Assembly: GCA_913777945.1 (NCBI GenBank)
Contig: CAJYTY010000005.1
Location: 186,001 to 250,000, forward strand
Length of the DNA: 64,000 bases
Direction: 5' to 3'
Source: an uncultured Acinetobacter sp.
GTDB taxonomy: Bacteria > Pseudomonadota > Gammaproteobacteria > Pseudomonadales > Moraxellaceae
The notes below the pieces were generated by a model. The model was not told the DNA's origin and ran no database searches. It worked only from the letters and a program-made list of their open reading frames with translations. The number at the start of each line of letters is the position of its first letter. Positions within the stretch are counted from its first letter, which is position 1. Positions 18,703 to 27,519 of this stretch are shown piece after piece. The position numbers and the translations under genes were made by a program.

Positions 18703-19710
18703 TTAAGAATTGTAAGTTATGTTGTTGTTTCGCCATTGTTGTGGTGTTTGGTTGGTCCAAATTTTAAATGCACGTTGAAAGGCACTTTGTTCAGAATAGC
18801 AAAGTAATAATGCGATTTCTTGTAAGCTCAAATGCGGATCTTTTAAATATTCTGTTGCGAGCATAAAACGTACTTGTTGCACACGTTCTTGAAAGGTCGT
18901 GTTTTGCTGTTGTAAGTGGCGTTGTAATTGTCTTACCGATAATCCTAATTTTTCTGCAATAAAATCGATTTGATATTGGTTTTTTTGTAATCCAGTCAAA
19001 ATCGCATGTTGTAGACGTTGATCGAGTTGAGTGGAATTGGGAAGCTTATCCAATAAAGCTTGAGCTTGTTGTAGCAACAATTGCTGTAAAGTGTGATCGC
19101 CTGTTCGAAGTGGCTTAAAGGCTTCGGTAACAGGTAGAAGTAGCTGAGTTTTAGGCTGATCAAAACGGACTTTACAACGGAAATACTGCTCATAAACCGT
19201 AATGTTTTTCGGTGCGGTATTCACAAAATGCACTTCGTGTAGATTGATATCTTCACCTGACATAAATAACTTAAGGAATTGCACCATCAGCGCAATTGCA
19301 ATTTCATCTGTTAATTGGGTTGGGTAGGGTTCTGGAGCTTCCCAGCGGATTGATGCGTAGGGTGGGTTAAATTCAACGACGAGAGGGCTGCCATCATAAA
19401 TTAAGCGATGAAAATCATGATAACGCGCCAATGCTTCGCCCAAGTTTTCACATGACAGTGCTAGATAAGCAATAATTCCTAAATGTTTGGGTTGTACGTG
19501 TTCTGCAATTTCTAAGCCTAAACCTGTCTTGGGATTTAAACGATTAAGGTCTTCAAGTAAGTCACGCCAAATGACGTAATCAAAACGTTCAAGATTTTGG
19601 ACTTGTTGTAATTGCTCAGGAATTTCAATATTTTTTGTTTCGCAATAAGCCTTTAATAAATGCCCTAATCCGCCATAAACAGAGCCTGTATAGTTCTTGA
19701 GTTGGGACAT
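18703..19710 (-). CDS. AraC family transcriptional regulator (OruR/arabinose-binding-like N-domain)
   Basis: A 335-residue regulator. The N-terminal 190 residues match the 'Arabinose_bd' type domain of OruR/ArgR-like regulators ([45 protein letters not shown]). The C-terminal 100 residues hold the two AraC helix-turn-helix units ([30 protein letters not shown] and [34 protein letters not shown]). It is divergent from the hydroxylase gene, with 115 bp between the two starts, so it probably controls that gene in response to a lipid or similar ligand. Confidence 0.9.
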   Translation of the reverse strand: MSQLKNYTGSVYGGLGHLLKAYCETKNIEIPEQLQQVQNLERFDYVIWRDLLEDLNRLNPKTGLGLEIAEHVQPKHLGIIAYLALSCENLGEALARYHDFHRLIYDGSPLVVEFNPPYASIRWEAPEPYPTQLTDEIAIALMVQFLKLFMSGEDINLHEVHFVNTAPKNITVYEQYFRCKVRFDQPKTQLLLPVTEAFKPLRTGDHTLQQLLLQQAQALLDKLPNSTQLDQRLQHAILTGLQKNQYQIDFIAEKLGLSVRQLQRHLQQQNTTFQERVQQVRFMLATEYLKDPHLSLQEIALLLCYSEQSAFQRAFKIWTNQTPQQWRNNNITYNS

Positions 19711-19825
19711 CCTGTCTACTCCTTATTCTGTCGTGTTTTGTCAATATAAATATATCGTATCGTCAATACTTCGCCTACAAAAATTTATATCTTTAATAAA
19801 AATAAGGAAACATTTGGAGAAAACC

Positions 19826-20470
19826 ATGATTAAGGGTTTTATTGCAGGTTTGGCAGTTGCAAATGCATTTGAATGGTTTGCTCATAAATATATTTTGCAC
19901 GGTGTGCATCGTCCGGGTCAGCCACGTTACAGTCCTGTACCAAAAAGTATGGAATCGCATTGGGCACATCATCGTGAGGTTCGTAAGCAAGAGTTTTCTG
20001 ATGATTGTTATGTTGAAGGTTTGGATAGCTGGCGCACTCGAAATGAATTAATGTCACTTGCTGTTGCGGCAGGTGTAGCTAGTGTCGTGTTTTATCCCTT
20101 TTCAAAAGGGATGTCGTTGGCAGCAGTTTATAGTGCTGGTAATTATTATTATGTACATCGCCGTGCGCACTTAGAACCTGATTGGGCAAAGCGTACCATT
20201 CCTTGGCATTACGATCATCATATGAATTCGAATCAAGATGCTAACTGGTGTGTAACGCGACCATGGTTTGATTATGTGATGGGAACACGAGTTGTATCTT
20301 CGGCTGATTTAAAAGAAGCTAATCCGCTCGGTCTACCGTTACCGGCGCCACTTTCAAAAGCATTGACCCAAGCGATCGAGTCGGTTTTTCCAGCGAAATG
20401 GGTTGAGCAAAAACCAAAATTAGTCAAAGCGCCTGTAGCAGAAACTGAGCAACAAGAATCAGTGGCTTAG
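19826..20470 (+). CDS. Fatty acid hydroxylase/sterol desaturase superfamily membrane protein
   Basis: A 214-residue protein with the histidine clusters of di-iron membrane oxygenases: HKYILHG, HWAHHRE, HRRAHLEP and WHYDHHMNSNQDANWCVTRPWFDYVMGTR. Two hydrophobic regions surround them. Members hydroxylate or desaturate lipids; the substrate here is unknown. ATG 19826 follows a GGAGA ribosome-binding site; the upstream extension to 19697 would overlap the divergent regulator and is rejected. The AraC regulator next to it probably controls it. Confidence 0.85.
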   Translation: MIKGFIAGLAVANAFEWFAHKYILHGVHRPGQPRYSPVPKSMESHWAHHREVRKQEFSDDCYVEGLDSWRTRNELMSLAVAAGVASVVFYPFSKGMSLAAVYSAGNYYYVHRRAHLEPDWAKRTIPWHYDHHMNSNQDANWCVTRPWFDYVMGTRVVSSADLKEANPLGLPLPAPLSKALTQAIESVFPAKWVEQKPKLVKAPVAETEQQESVA

Positions 20471-20500
20471 AGGGAAATGCGACATGTGACCATAAAACAT

Positions 20501-20529
20501 AAGCATTGTGACGAATCGTGACGATGCTT
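20501..20529. repeat. Imperfect inverted repeat after the hydroxylase gene
   Basis: AAGCATTGTGACG and CGTGACGATGCTT pair with two mismatches. It may act as a weak terminator for the hydroxylase gene, but no T-run follows. Confidence 0.5.
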
Positions 20530-20579
20530 TCATGAGTCATGTCGTGAATTGTCAATAAAATGAGTTTTTAATGTCAATA

Positions 20580-20713
20580 TTTTTGTTCATTTTATAGCTA
20601 TTTTGATTCAAGCATTTGAAATGCACAGAATTTTCAAAATGACAAAATTCACATTTACCCTCTAGCGTTGTATAAACGCAGTTTCCATACCTTGCTCAGC
20701 AAGGTATTTTTTT
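20580..20713 (+). ncRNA. Candidate small RNA ending in an orphan terminator
   Basis: A strong intrinsic terminator (ATACCTTGC-TCA-GCAAGGTAT followed by a T-run, 20687-20713) points along the plus strand, 217 bp beyond the hydroxylase stop and just before a convergent gene. A second small hairpin, GCGTT-GTATA-AACGC, lies directly upstream at about 20665-20679. No open frame fills the space. A short plus-strand transcript is the simplest reading; its 5' end is only guessed, and it could instead be the far end of the hydroxylase mRNA. Confidence 0.4.
20687..20713 (+). terminator. Intrinsic terminator, plus strand
   Basis: Perfect 9-bp stem ATACCTTGC/GCAAGGTAT with a 3-nt loop, then a run of T. 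Confidence 0.85.
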
Positions 20714-20718
20714 GCCTG

Positions 20719-21162
20719 TTAGTTTTGGAAGCTCAAACCTGTGAGTAAGTAACGTCCATCACTATCTTTAAATTTTGGTGAATATTGAAAACAGATTTTC
20801 TGTTTAGGTTGAATTTGAGCCATGATTGGCAAATTTTTAGCAACAGCACGATTACGTGCAAAAACAAAAATTTGTCCTTCTTCTGTTTTAAACTCATATA
20901 GTATTTGAGTCCAATTACCATTCCTTGAATAATGCTCAATGCTTTGGTGTTGATTAAAAATTCCACAGTGTTGTTCTTGCTTGGGGTTATTCACTGCAAA
21001 ATAATAGTAAATTTGATGAGCATAAACGTATAAAAAAATGATACTGGGAACACTTATAAGAGAAATTACAACACTGAGAAAAACAGACTCCTTATGTTTG
21101 AGCCAATAGATAATCAGACCTAGACAACCAAAAAGAACAATCCAAACTAAAGTTTCATTCAT
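20719..21162 (-). CDS. Hypothetical membrane protein, 147 residues
   Basis: Two hydrophobic helices at the N-terminus (about 5-20 and 28-55) are followed by a soluble domain of about 90 residues (WTQILYEFKTEEGQIFVFARNRAVAKNLP...GRYLLTGLSF). The layout resembles DUF3592-type proteins with a beta-rich domain outside the membrane, but I cannot assign a family. It lies 53 bp upstream of hisF's stop in the same orientation, i.e. upstream of no obvious partner. Confidence 0.7.
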   Translation of the reverse strand: MNETLVWIVLFGCLGLIIYWLKHKESVFLSVVISLISVPSIIFLYVYAHQIYYYFAVNNPKQEQHCGIFNQHQSIEHYSRNGNWTQILYEFKTEEGQIFVFARNRAVAKNLPIMAQIQPKQKICFQYSPKFKDSDGRYLLTGLSFQN

Positions 21163-21215
21163 ATTTTTTCAGCTAAAGATTTAGGCGTAACTAAAAGCTA
21201 CGCCCGTTATAGACT

Positions 21216-21974
21216 TTAGAGACGCATTTCAATCCCTTGCTCAGCCAAATATTGCTTAGCTTCTGGAATGGTATGTTGACCAAAATGGAAAATAGAGGCA
21301 GCTAGTACCGCATCTGCACCGCCTTTCAAAATTCCGTCAGCCAAATGTTGTAAATTACCTACGCCACCTGATGCGATGGTCGGAATATTGACACGGTCAT
21401 TGATCTGACGCATCAAGGCAATGTCATAACCAGCTTTGGTTCCATCCGCATCCATACTGGTAATTAGCAATTCACCCGCACCGAAGTCAGCCATTTTCAC
21501 AGCCCATTCAATCGCATCAATTCCTGTTGGCTTACGACCACCGTGAGTGAAAATTTCCCACTTGTTTTCGCCAGTTTTTTTCGCATCAATTGCGACCACA
21601 ATACATTGTGCGCCAAAACGTTGAGAAGCTTCTTGAACAAACTCAGGCGTAAATACTGCTGCCGAGTTGATACTGACTTTATCAGCACCCGCATTTAGTA
21701 ATAAACGAATATCTTCAACTTTACGGACACCACCACCTACAGTTAAAGGTACAAACACGCTTTCAGCCATACGTTCTACCGTACGGTAAGTCGTATCGCG
21801 TCCATGATGGGTAGCAGTAATATCTAAAAAGGTAATTTCATCGGCGCCTTGTTCGTTATAACGACGTGCGACTTCAACAGGGTCACCTGCGTCACGAATA
21901 TCAAGGAATTGAACGCCTTTGACGACTCGACCATTATCAACATCTAAGCAAGGGATAATACGTTTTGCGAGCAT
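21216..21974 (-). CDS. hisF: Imidazole glycerol phosphate synthase cyclase subunit HisF
   Basis: A 252-residue (beta/alpha)8 barrel. With HisH it converts PRFAR and glutamine-derived ammonia to IGP and AICAR, step 6 of histidine synthesis. The start [21 protein letters not shown] carries the catalytic Asp11, and the second catalytic Asp is in VVAIDAKK; the phosphate-binding loops (VGGGVR, ASGGVG) are intact. TTG 21986 is an upstream alternative, but ATG 21974 gives the standard N-terminus. It stands apart from hisA and hisHB, which lie 4 and 6 kb away. Confidence 0.97.
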   Translation of the reverse strand: MLAKRIIPCLDVDNGRVVKGVQFLDIRDAGDPVEVARRYNEQGADEITFLDITATHHGRDTTYRTVERMAESVFVPLTVGGGVRKVEDIRLLLNAGADKVSINSAAVFTPEFVQEASQRFGAQCIVVAIDAKKTGENKWEIFTHGGRKPTGIDAIEWAVKMADFGAGELLITSMDADGTKAGYDIALMRQINDRVNIPTIASGGVGNLQHLADGILKGGADAVLAASIFHFGQHTIPEAKQYLAEQGIEMRL

Positions 21975-22075
21975 AAAATTTTCCAAAAAATCGCCAATAA
22001 AGAAAGGGGTGCTACACCTTCATGGAGGGAACAGGTATTCTATCAAACTTCACAGCTATTTTTTGCAGGTTTTCC

Positions 22076-23032
22076 ATGTCGGTTTATACCCCGTTGAGTT
22101 TAGAAGAAGTTCAAGCATTCGCTGAGCCTTATGGTTTAGCGATCATTGAGCTGATTCCAATCCAAGGCGGTATTCAAAACACCAATTATTTTTTGGTGGA
22201 TCAATCACAGAAACAATATGTTTTAACGGTTTTTGAAGAATTAGATGCTGAGGGAGCAGGTGAACTGGTACCTGTACTGGATTGTTTGGGTAAGGCAGGT
22301 GTACCTGTGGCGGTGCCCTTAAAATATGATGGTCAGGCGATTCATAGCATTGCAGATAAACCTGCTCAGATTGCACCTCGTTTGATGGGTGAACATCCTA
22401 AAGAAGCCAGTATTAAACAAGTACAGGCGATTGCCCAAGCGCAGGCAAAATTGCATTTGGCTTTGCAGGGCTTTCCTTTGGAACGTGATTTTAATCGCAA
22501 TCATCAATACTGGTCTGAAGTAGCAAACCAATTACGTCCTCAATTGATTCAAGCAGATCAACAACTTTTAAATCAGGTCTTTCACTTATTTACAGTGATT
22601 ACGCAAGCATATCCAAACAGACCAACGGGCTTTATTCATTCGGATTTATTTCGGGATAATACCTTATTTGACGATGACCAATTACAGGGCATTCTTGACT
22701 TCTATGAGCTGAATCAAGATGAGTGGCTGTTTGATATTGCGATTAGTATCAATGACTTCTGTACAGCTTATCCACAAGCCCATTTGGATATAGAAAAAGC
22801 TGAGGCATTCTTAGGTGCTTATCAAAGCATTCGCCCACTGACACAAGATGAATTGGCTTGTATGGATATTTTCCTAGCAATGGCTGCTTGTCGTTTTTGG
22901 AGTATGCGTTTACAGGTCGCACAGAAAAATGCAGCAGAAGGGCGGACAGGTGATGATATTTCACAAAAAGACCCTATGGAAATGCGCATGATGTTACAAA
23001 ACCGTTTACAACAAGTTTTAGGTTTAGGGTAG
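22076..23032 (+). CDS. thrB: Homoserine kinase, ThrB (APH-fold type)
   Basis: A 318-residue kinase that phosphorylates homoserine for threonine synthesis. It is the aminoglycoside-phosphotransferase-fold type found in Pseudomonas and Acinetobacter, not the GHMP type of E. coli. Visible signs are the GGIQNTNYFL nucleotide loop, the catalytic loop GFIHSDLFRDNTLF (Brenner motif HxDxxxxN) and the metal Asp in GILDFYE. ATG 22076 (MSVYTPLS) was chosen over the upstream ATG at 22022 because it gives the family's usual N-terminus. The next gene starts 4 bases after its stop. Confidence 0.92.
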   Translation: MSVYTPLSLEEVQAFAEPYGLAIIELIPIQGGIQNTNYFLVDQSQKQYVLTVFEELDAEGAGELVPVLDCLGKAGVPVAVPLKYDGQAIHSIADKPAQIAPRLMGEHPKEASIKQVQAIAQAQAKLHLALQGFPLERDFNRNHQYWSEVANQLRPQLIQADQQLLNQVFHLFTVITQAYPNRPTGFIHSDLFRDNTLFDDDQLQGILDFYELNQDEWLFDIAISINDFCTAYPQAHLDIEKAEAFLGAYQSIRPLTQDELACMDIFLAMAACRFWSMRLQVAQKNAAEGRTGDDISQKDPMEMRMMLQNRLQQVLGLG

Positions 23033-23036
23033 GAAT

Positions 23037-23654
23037 ATGCGAGATCAAGGGCGTTTAGTTGAATGGTTCGATGATAAAGGCTATGGCTTTATTCAACCTA
23101 ATGATGCACATAAAGATCGTGTTTTTATCCATATCAAAGACTTTGCTCGCACAGGGCCGCGTCCAATCGTGGGGTGTGCCTTGGAGTATTTAGTCATTTT
23201 GGATGAGCGCGGTCGTTATCGCGCCCAGCAAGCAACTTATTTAAAAGCATCACAAGTAATAGAACACCGCAGTAAACCTGCTCAGCCGACATCTGCCAAG
23301 CGTTGGTCGACGATGCAGATTGGTATCATGATTTATATCGTTTTTATGCTGATTGCAAGCTTTAGTAAATTGCTGCCGCCCTATACCTTGTTATTTGTCA
23401 GCTTAATGAATGTGTTGAGTTATTGGTTGTATGCGCAAGACAAAGAAGCGGCACAATTGGGGAATCGACGTATTCCAGAGCAGACTTTGCATATCGTGGA
23501 TTCTTTGGGTGGTTGGTGTGGAGGATGGCTTGCTCAACAAAAACTGAGACATAAAACACAAAAACAACCGTTTCGTAAGATTTATTTCTGTACCATAGTC
23601 TTTCATATATTGTTGATATGTTGGTTAATTTCTCCACTCAATGTGTTTTATTGA
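23037..23654 (+). CDS. Cold-shock domain and DUF1294 membrane fusion protein
   Basis: A 205-residue protein. Residues 1-70 form a cold-shock fold (GRLVEWFDDKGYGFIQPNDAHKDRVFIHIKDF), with the RNP1-like KGYGFI and RNP2-like VFIHI motifs that bind single-stranded nucleic acid. The C-terminal 100 residues are DUF1294, with hydrophobic helices and the conserved YAQDKEAAQLGNRRIPEQTLHIVDSLGGWCGGWLAQQ. The combination tethers a nucleic-acid-binding domain to the membrane. An AGGAAT ribosome-binding site overlaps the thrB stop, so the two are co-transcribed. Confidence 0.9.
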   Translation: MRDQGRLVEWFDDKGYGFIQPNDAHKDRVFIHIKDFARTGPRPIVGCALEYLVILDERGRYRAQQATYLKASQVIEHRSKPAQPTSAKRWSTMQIGIMIYIVFMLIASFSKLLPPYTLLFVSLMNVLSYWLYAQDKEAAQLGNRRIPEQTLHIVDSLGGWCGGWLAQQKLRHKTQKQPFRKIYFCTIVFHILLICWLISPLNVFY

Positions 23655-23685
23655 TTGGGAAGGGAGTTTTTGGAGATAAATAAAA

Positions 23686-24078
23686 ATGAATTATTCCGTT
23701 GATCAAGATCCAAACCGTACCTTAACTTTGGTTCTCTATGTACTTTATATTATTGCGATTTTTAGTGGTGGTTTATTGGCGATTATTGCTTTGATTATTA
23801 ACTATGTAAAACGTAGTGATGTGCAAGGTTCAATTTTTGAGAGTCATTTTACTTGGCAAATTCGTACCTTTTGGTGGTATTTGGCTTGGAATATCATTGC
23901 ATTTATCCCATTTTTCTTTCTGTTTTTTACAGGCGATAATGCCAACGCTTTTGCAGGTGTCGCACTCTCAAGTACTATATTTTGTGGGTTAGTGATTTTT
24001 GCTGCATGGGTGTGGATTGTATATCGAGCAATTCGAGGTTTAATTGTATTAAATGATAATAAGCCAATGTATCAATAA
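23686..24078 (+). CDS. DUF4870-like small membrane protein
   Basis: A 130-residue protein with three or four hydrophobic helices (VLYVLYIIAIFSGGLLAIIALIINYV, then FWWYLAWNIIAFIPFFFLFF and a C-terminal helix). The pattern NYVKRSDVQGSIFESHFTWQIRTFWW is typical of DUF4870 and related membrane proteins. The function is unknown. It follows the DUF1294 gene by 31 bp and precedes the monooxygenase-like gene by 12 bp, so it is in the thrB operon. Confidence 0.8.
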   Translation: MNYSVDQDPNRTLTLVLYVLYIIAIFSGGLLAIIALIINYVKRSDVQGSIFESHFTWQIRTFWWYLAWNIIAFIPFFFLFFTGDNANAFAGVALSSTIFCGLVIFAAWVWIVYRAIRGLIVLNDNKPMYQ

Positions 24079-24090
24079 ATTGGATCAACC

Positions 24091-24405
24091 ATGATTATTG
24101 AACATGTACATTTGAATATTAAACCAAATCAAAGTGAAGATTTCGAATTAGCCTTTCAAACTGCGAAAGAGATTATTTATCCAATGGAAGGTTTGAATGC
24201 TGTTCAGCTCATTAAACATGTCGAAGACCAGCATCGCTATATTTTGATGGTCTTTTGGGATCGTATTGAAAATCATACTGAAGGTTTTAGGAAATCTCCT
24301 GAATATCAGCAGTGGAAAGCATTATTGCATCCATTCTATGATCCAATGCCCGTAGTAGAATATTATCAACCGCATATATTATTAAAAAGAAAGCACCCTA
24401 GATGA
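24091..24405 (+). CDS. Antibiotic biosynthesis monooxygenase (ABM) domain protein
   Basis: A 104-residue protein with the dimeric alpha-beta barrel layout of ABM proteins: MIIEHVHLNIKPNQSEDFELAFQTAKEII, then HRYILMVFWDRIENHTEGFRKSPEYQQWKALLHPF. Family members include heme-degrading and quinol monooxygenases; the conserved histidine and tryptophan positions do not by themselves tell the substrate. It is the last gene of the thrB run and is followed by a terminator. Confidence 0.8.
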   Translation: MIIEHVHLNIKPNQSEDFELAFQTAKEIIYPMEGLNAVQLIKHVEDQHRYILMVFWDRIENHTEGFRKSPEYQQWKALLHPFYDPMPVVEYYQPHILLKRKHPR

Positions 24406-24406
24406 T

Positions 24407-24436
24407 AAAAAGAGAGCTATTCAGCTCTCTTTTTTC
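24407..24436. terminator. Bidirectional terminator between the ABM gene and the EamA gene
   Basis: AGAGAGCT-ATTC-AGCTCTCT with A-run before and T-run after. It includes the stop codon of the EamA gene on the minus strand. Confidence 0.9.
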
Positions 24437-25311
24437 TTTTCTAATATTTTGAATTTTAATTCACTGACTAAAACACCAAGCACCACTAAACACCCACCGA
24501 ATAAAGTCAATAATGGTAATCGCTCGCCTGCGATTCTTCCAAACATACCTGCCCAAACAGGCTCACCTGCATAAATAATTGCAGCACGGGTTGGATCGAC
24601 CATTCGTTGTGCCCAATTCATTACAAATTGGATCAACGCACTGGCTAAACCTAGACTAAGCACTAGAATGCTTAATTGCCATGAAAAGCTAGGAATATTA
24701 TTTTCGCCAACCAATGGCATACTGGCAAAAGATAAGCACGAAGCAACCGCAAGCTGAATAACGGTGACTCGTCTTAAATTAACTTTCCCTGCGAAATAAC
24801 CAATCAAAATTATTTCAAGTGCAATCACAAAAGCACAAATTAAGGTCAATGTTTGTCCATAGCTTAGACTGATATTGGAGATACCATTTCCAGTTAAAAG
24901 AACTAATCCAATAAAAGCGAGTGCTGTCCCTAACCATGTCATGAGTGAAGGTCTCTTTTGGAAAATAACCCACATTAAAATTGGGACAAGAGGCACATAC
25001 AGTGCGGTTAGAAAAGCAGATTCACTACTTAAAATCGTTTGTAGCGCAATGGTTTGGGTGCCATAACCAATCGCAATCACGGTACCAATCGCTGTGCCTG
25101 CTAGTATCTCTTTTAAATTTAATCCACGCACTGATTTCATTGAGATTAAAAAAATCGCTAAGGCTGCGATAGCAAAACGACAGCCCACAAAAAACATAGG
25201 GCTACTAAAATTCAGGGCGTATTGCACTGCTAGAAATGTTCCACCCCAAATCATGGTAATGAAAATAAGTGCAAATTGAGCTGCTTTGGGAGATTGAGAT
25301 AAAGTTGTCAC
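24421..25311 (-). CDS. EamA/DMT family exporter
   Basis: A 296-residue (from GTG 25311) drug/metabolite transporter with ten hydrophobic segments and the two EamA repeats (AQFALIFITMIWGGTFLAVQYALN, and the second half from about residue 150). It is probably an exporter in the inner membrane. The start is uncertain: ATG 25350 gives 309 residues, but it has no ribosome-binding site and overlaps an operator-like palindrome, whereas GTG 25311 has AGG 9 bases upstream. It is divergent from an Xre-cupin regulator that probably represses it. Confidence 0.88.
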   Translation of the reverse strand: MTTLSQSPKAAQFALIFITMIWGGTFLAVQYALNFSSPMFFVGCRFAIAALAIFLISMKSVRGLNLKEILAGTAIGTVIAIGYGTQTIALQTILSSESAFLTALYVPLVPILMWVIFQKRPSLMTWLGTALAFIGLVLLTGNGISNISLSYGQTLTLICAFVIALEIILIGYFAGKVNLRRVTVIQLAVASCLSFASMPLVGENNIPSFSWQLSILVLSLGLASALIQFVMNWAQRMVDPTRAAIIYAGEPVWAGMFGRIAGERLPLLTLFGGCLVVLGVLVSELKFKILEKKKES

Positions 25312-25332
25312 AACAACAAACCTAATATGGTG

Positions 25333-25348
25333 GTGCAATATATTGCAC
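25333..25348. promoter_or_regulatory. Operator-like palindrome, copy 1
   Basis: GTGCAATATATTGCAC is a perfect 16-bp palindrome, present twice in this divergent region. It lies at the start of the EamA gene and probably binds the adjacent Xre-cupin regulator. Confidence 0.75.
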
Positions 25349-25371
25349 ATATTGTATTATTTTAGAGTTTT

Positions 25372-25387
25372 GTGCAATATATTGCAC
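25372..25387. promoter_or_regulatory. Operator-like palindrome, copy 2
   Basis: Second exact copy of GTGCAATATATTGCAC, centre 39 bp from the first and 27 bp before the regulator's start codon. The position suggests autoregulation. Confidence 0.75.
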
Positions 25388-25413
25388 TTAAATTAATTTG
25401 ATTACGAATGTAA

Positions 25414-25965
25414 ATGAACCAAGCTGAAACTGTTCTGCAATATGTAGGAAAAAATATTCGTTATTTCCGCGATCAATCACAACTCAGCCAACAAGAATTA
25501 GCTGATCGGGCAGGTGTGAGTCGACGGACTATTGCTGCCTTGGAAACAGGACAAGTGAATATTAGTTTAGCCAAGCTAGATGCAATTGCTGCTGTTTTGG
25601 CTGTCGATTTTAAAAGACTTGTGAGTAATCCTGTGCAGAGTGAATCCGCTATTGTGGATATGCTTGCTTGGCAAGGAAAAGCTCTAGACAGCCATGCTAC
25701 ACTTTTGGCTGCTGTACCAACACGTACCCAGACTGAATTGTGGAACTGGTCACTTGCGGTAGGAGAGGAATATTGTGCTGATGCAGATCCAATCGGCTGG
25801 CGAGAACTCATTTATGTTTTAGAAGGTGAGCTAAGTCTTGAGTTTGAAAATGAAACTCGTGTGATTTGCGCAGGTCAGTCAATGCTTTTTGAAAGTGATG
25901 TGAGCTATCGTTATATTAATCGTGGTACAAGCGTATTAAGATTTATTCGTAATGTGTTGTATTAA
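25414..25965 (+). CDS. Xre-family regulator with C-terminal cupin domain
   Basis: A 183-residue regulator. The N-terminal helix-turn-helix (IRYFRDQSQLSQQELADRAGVSRRTIAALETGQVNISLAKLDAIAAVL, about 14-60) binds DNA, and the C-terminal cupin (GWRELIYVLEGELSLEFENETRVICAGQSMLFESDVSYRYINRG) probably senses a small molecule. Regulators of this design commonly control a neighbouring exporter. Two perfect palindromes lie between it and the divergent EamA gene. Confidence 0.92.
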   Translation: MNQAETVLQYVGKNIRYFRDQSQLSQQELADRAGVSRRTIAALETGQVNISLAKLDAIAAVLAVDFKRLVSNPVQSESAIVDMLAWQGKALDSHATLLAAVPTRTQTELWNWSLAVGEEYCADADPIGWRELIYVLEGELSLEFENETRVICAGQSMLFESDVSYRYINRGTSVLRFIRNVLY

Positions 25966-25969
25966 ATAA

Positions 25970-26000
25970 AAAAGAAGCTACCGAAAAGATAGCTTCTTTT
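25970..26000. terminator. Bidirectional terminator between the Xre-cupin gene and hisA
   Basis: AAAAGAAGCTA-CCGAAAAGA-TAGCTTCTTTT, placed between converging genes. Confidence 0.9.
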
Positions 26001-26008
26001 GTACTGAA

Positions 26009-26740
26009 TTAAAGACGATTATCATCCAACAAGAGCTGTGCTTCACGAAGGTTTAATGTGCCTTCATAAATTGCGCGACCTGTAATTGCACCTAAAATGC
26101 CTTGCTGACCTTTTAAGTTGCGAACATCATCTAGATTGGTTACACCACCCGAAGCGATCACAGGTAAGCCAGAGTATTGTGCTAAATGAACCGTTTGCTC
26201 AACGTTAACACCTTGCATCATGCCATCACGTGCAATATCGGTATAGACAATGCTTGAAACACCTGCATCAGCAAAACGTTTTGCAAGATCAGTTGCCTTC
26301 ACGTCAGTTACATTTGCCCAGCCATCTGTCGCAACCATACCATTGATGGCATCAATACCAACAATGATATGACCTGCAAAGCGTTTGCATGCCTCTTCAA
26401 CAAATTCAGGTTCTTTTACTGCTTTTGTGCCAATGATGACAAAAGATACACCTGCTTCCAAATAATGTTCGATGGTTTCAAGTGAACGAATACCACCACC
26501 GATTTGAATTGGAAGTTCTGGTTGTGCGCGTGCAATAGCTTCCACCACCGGTTTATGAATTGGCGTACCTGCGAAAGCACCATTTAAATCAACTAAATGT
26601 AAACGACGTGCGCCTTCATCAACCCAATGTTGTGCAGTTGCGACAGGATCATCAGAGAAAACGGTATCGTCTTCCATACGACCTTGTTTTAAACGAACAC
26701 ATTTACCATCTTTCAGGTCAATTGCAGGGATGATTAGCAT
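26009..26740 (-). CDS. hisA: Phosphoribosylformimino-5-aminoimidazole carboxamide ribotide isomerase HisA
   Basis: A 243-residue (beta/alpha)8 barrel for step 4 of histidine synthesis. [20 protein letters not shown] has the catalytic Asp8; the second catalytic Asp is in [12 protein letters not shown]. Phosphate loops IGGGIR and ASGGVT are present. ATG 26740 has AGGAG 8 bases upstream; the longer frame to 26803 is rejected. It stands alone, facing the Xre-cupin gene. Confidence 0.97.
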   Translation of the reverse strand: MLIIPAIDLKDGKCVRLKQGRMEDDTVFSDDPVATAQHWVDEGARRLHLVDLNGAFAGTPIHKPVVEAIARAQPELPIQIGGGIRSLETIEHYLEAGVSFVIIGTKAVKEPEFVEEACKRFAGHIIVGIDAINGMVATDGWANVTDVKATDLAKRFADAGVSSIVYTDIARDGMMQGVNVEQTVHLAQYSGLPVIASGGVTNLDDVRNLKGQQGILGAITGRAIYEGTLNLREAQLLLDDNRL

Positions 26741-26806
26741 GCTTTCGCTCCTAGCGTCATCATAAAGTTTAAATTGGCTACATATTAACAAAGTATTGAT
26801 CAATCG

Positions 26807-27469
26807 CTAAGCCTTGTCTGCTGAACCTTGAAGTATTCTTACTATTTGTTGTCGAATTTGAGGAGGCAGTAACTGCTGATGATATAGGTGTTGGTATATC
26901 AACAATGCAGCATAAGCATCGGCGGCAGCATAATTGATTTGTTGAGGACTTAGCTGTTTGACAGACCAGTTTGAAGTGCTGATTTTTTTGCTTTTGACAA
27001 AATAGCGTTGGAAAAGTAGAGCAATCGCAGTTTGTACACCGACTTGAGCGTTATAACCAAAACTCGAAAAACTCTTCGAAAGTTCAATCAGTGATTTAGG
27101 TTCAATCCCTTTATGGCGAAAACTACTCACATCATTTTTTAAACCAAAACCAACTTTGAGTTGATATTCATTTTCTAAAATAGGCTTTAAGAAATTAAGA
27201 ATGTCAGGCTTTACTTGGAACAGATAGGCTTTTTCATGTGTTGAAAGTTGAATTAAATGGGGACCTGTAGATTTCTCACCGACTTTGAAGGTCGGTTTAG
27301 ATTCGGTATCAAATCCGAACACAGCAACGGCGTGAAGTTCAGTTTGAATTGCCATGCATTGTTCGAGTGTTTGAATCACTAAAATATTTTCAGCACTTAG
27401 ATTTTGAAATGCAGGTAATGCGCGGATTTGTTCTTTACTTAAAAGAGCTGTTGCTTGCTGCATTTCCAT
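26807..27469 (-). CDS. DEDDy-type 3'-5' exonuclease domain protein
   Basis: A 220-residue nuclease of the DnaQ-like superfamily, WRN/RNase D type. The four acidic residues are visible: FGFDTES (Asp and Glu), LKVGFGLKNDVSSF (Asp) and NYAAADAYAALLIYQ (YxxxD). No helicase or HRDC domain follows. It may act on RNA or DNA ends; the substrate is not clear. The open frame extends to 27538, but that codon lies in the terminator of the upstream gene, so ATG 27469 (or 27463) is the real start. Confidence 0.85.
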   Translation of the reverse strand: MEMQQATALLSKEQIRALPAFQNLSAENILVIQTLEQCMAIQTELHAVAVFGFDTESKPTFKVGEKSTGPHLIQLSTHEKAYLFQVKPDILNFLKPILENEYQLKVGFGLKNDVSSFRHKGIEPKSLIELSKSFSSFGYNAQVGVQTAIALLFQRYFVKSKKISTSNWSVKQLSPQQINYAAADAYAALLIYQHLYHQQLLPPQIRQQIVRILQGSADKA

Positions 27470-27519
27470 TTTTTGAAACTCAAAACTTTTGGTTGAGCTT
27501 AAACGGTTTTGTGGCAATG

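Noticed and set aside
19697..19825. Extended start for the fatty-acid-hydroxylase gene
   Set aside because: It would overlap the divergent AraC start, and the residues do not resemble the family.
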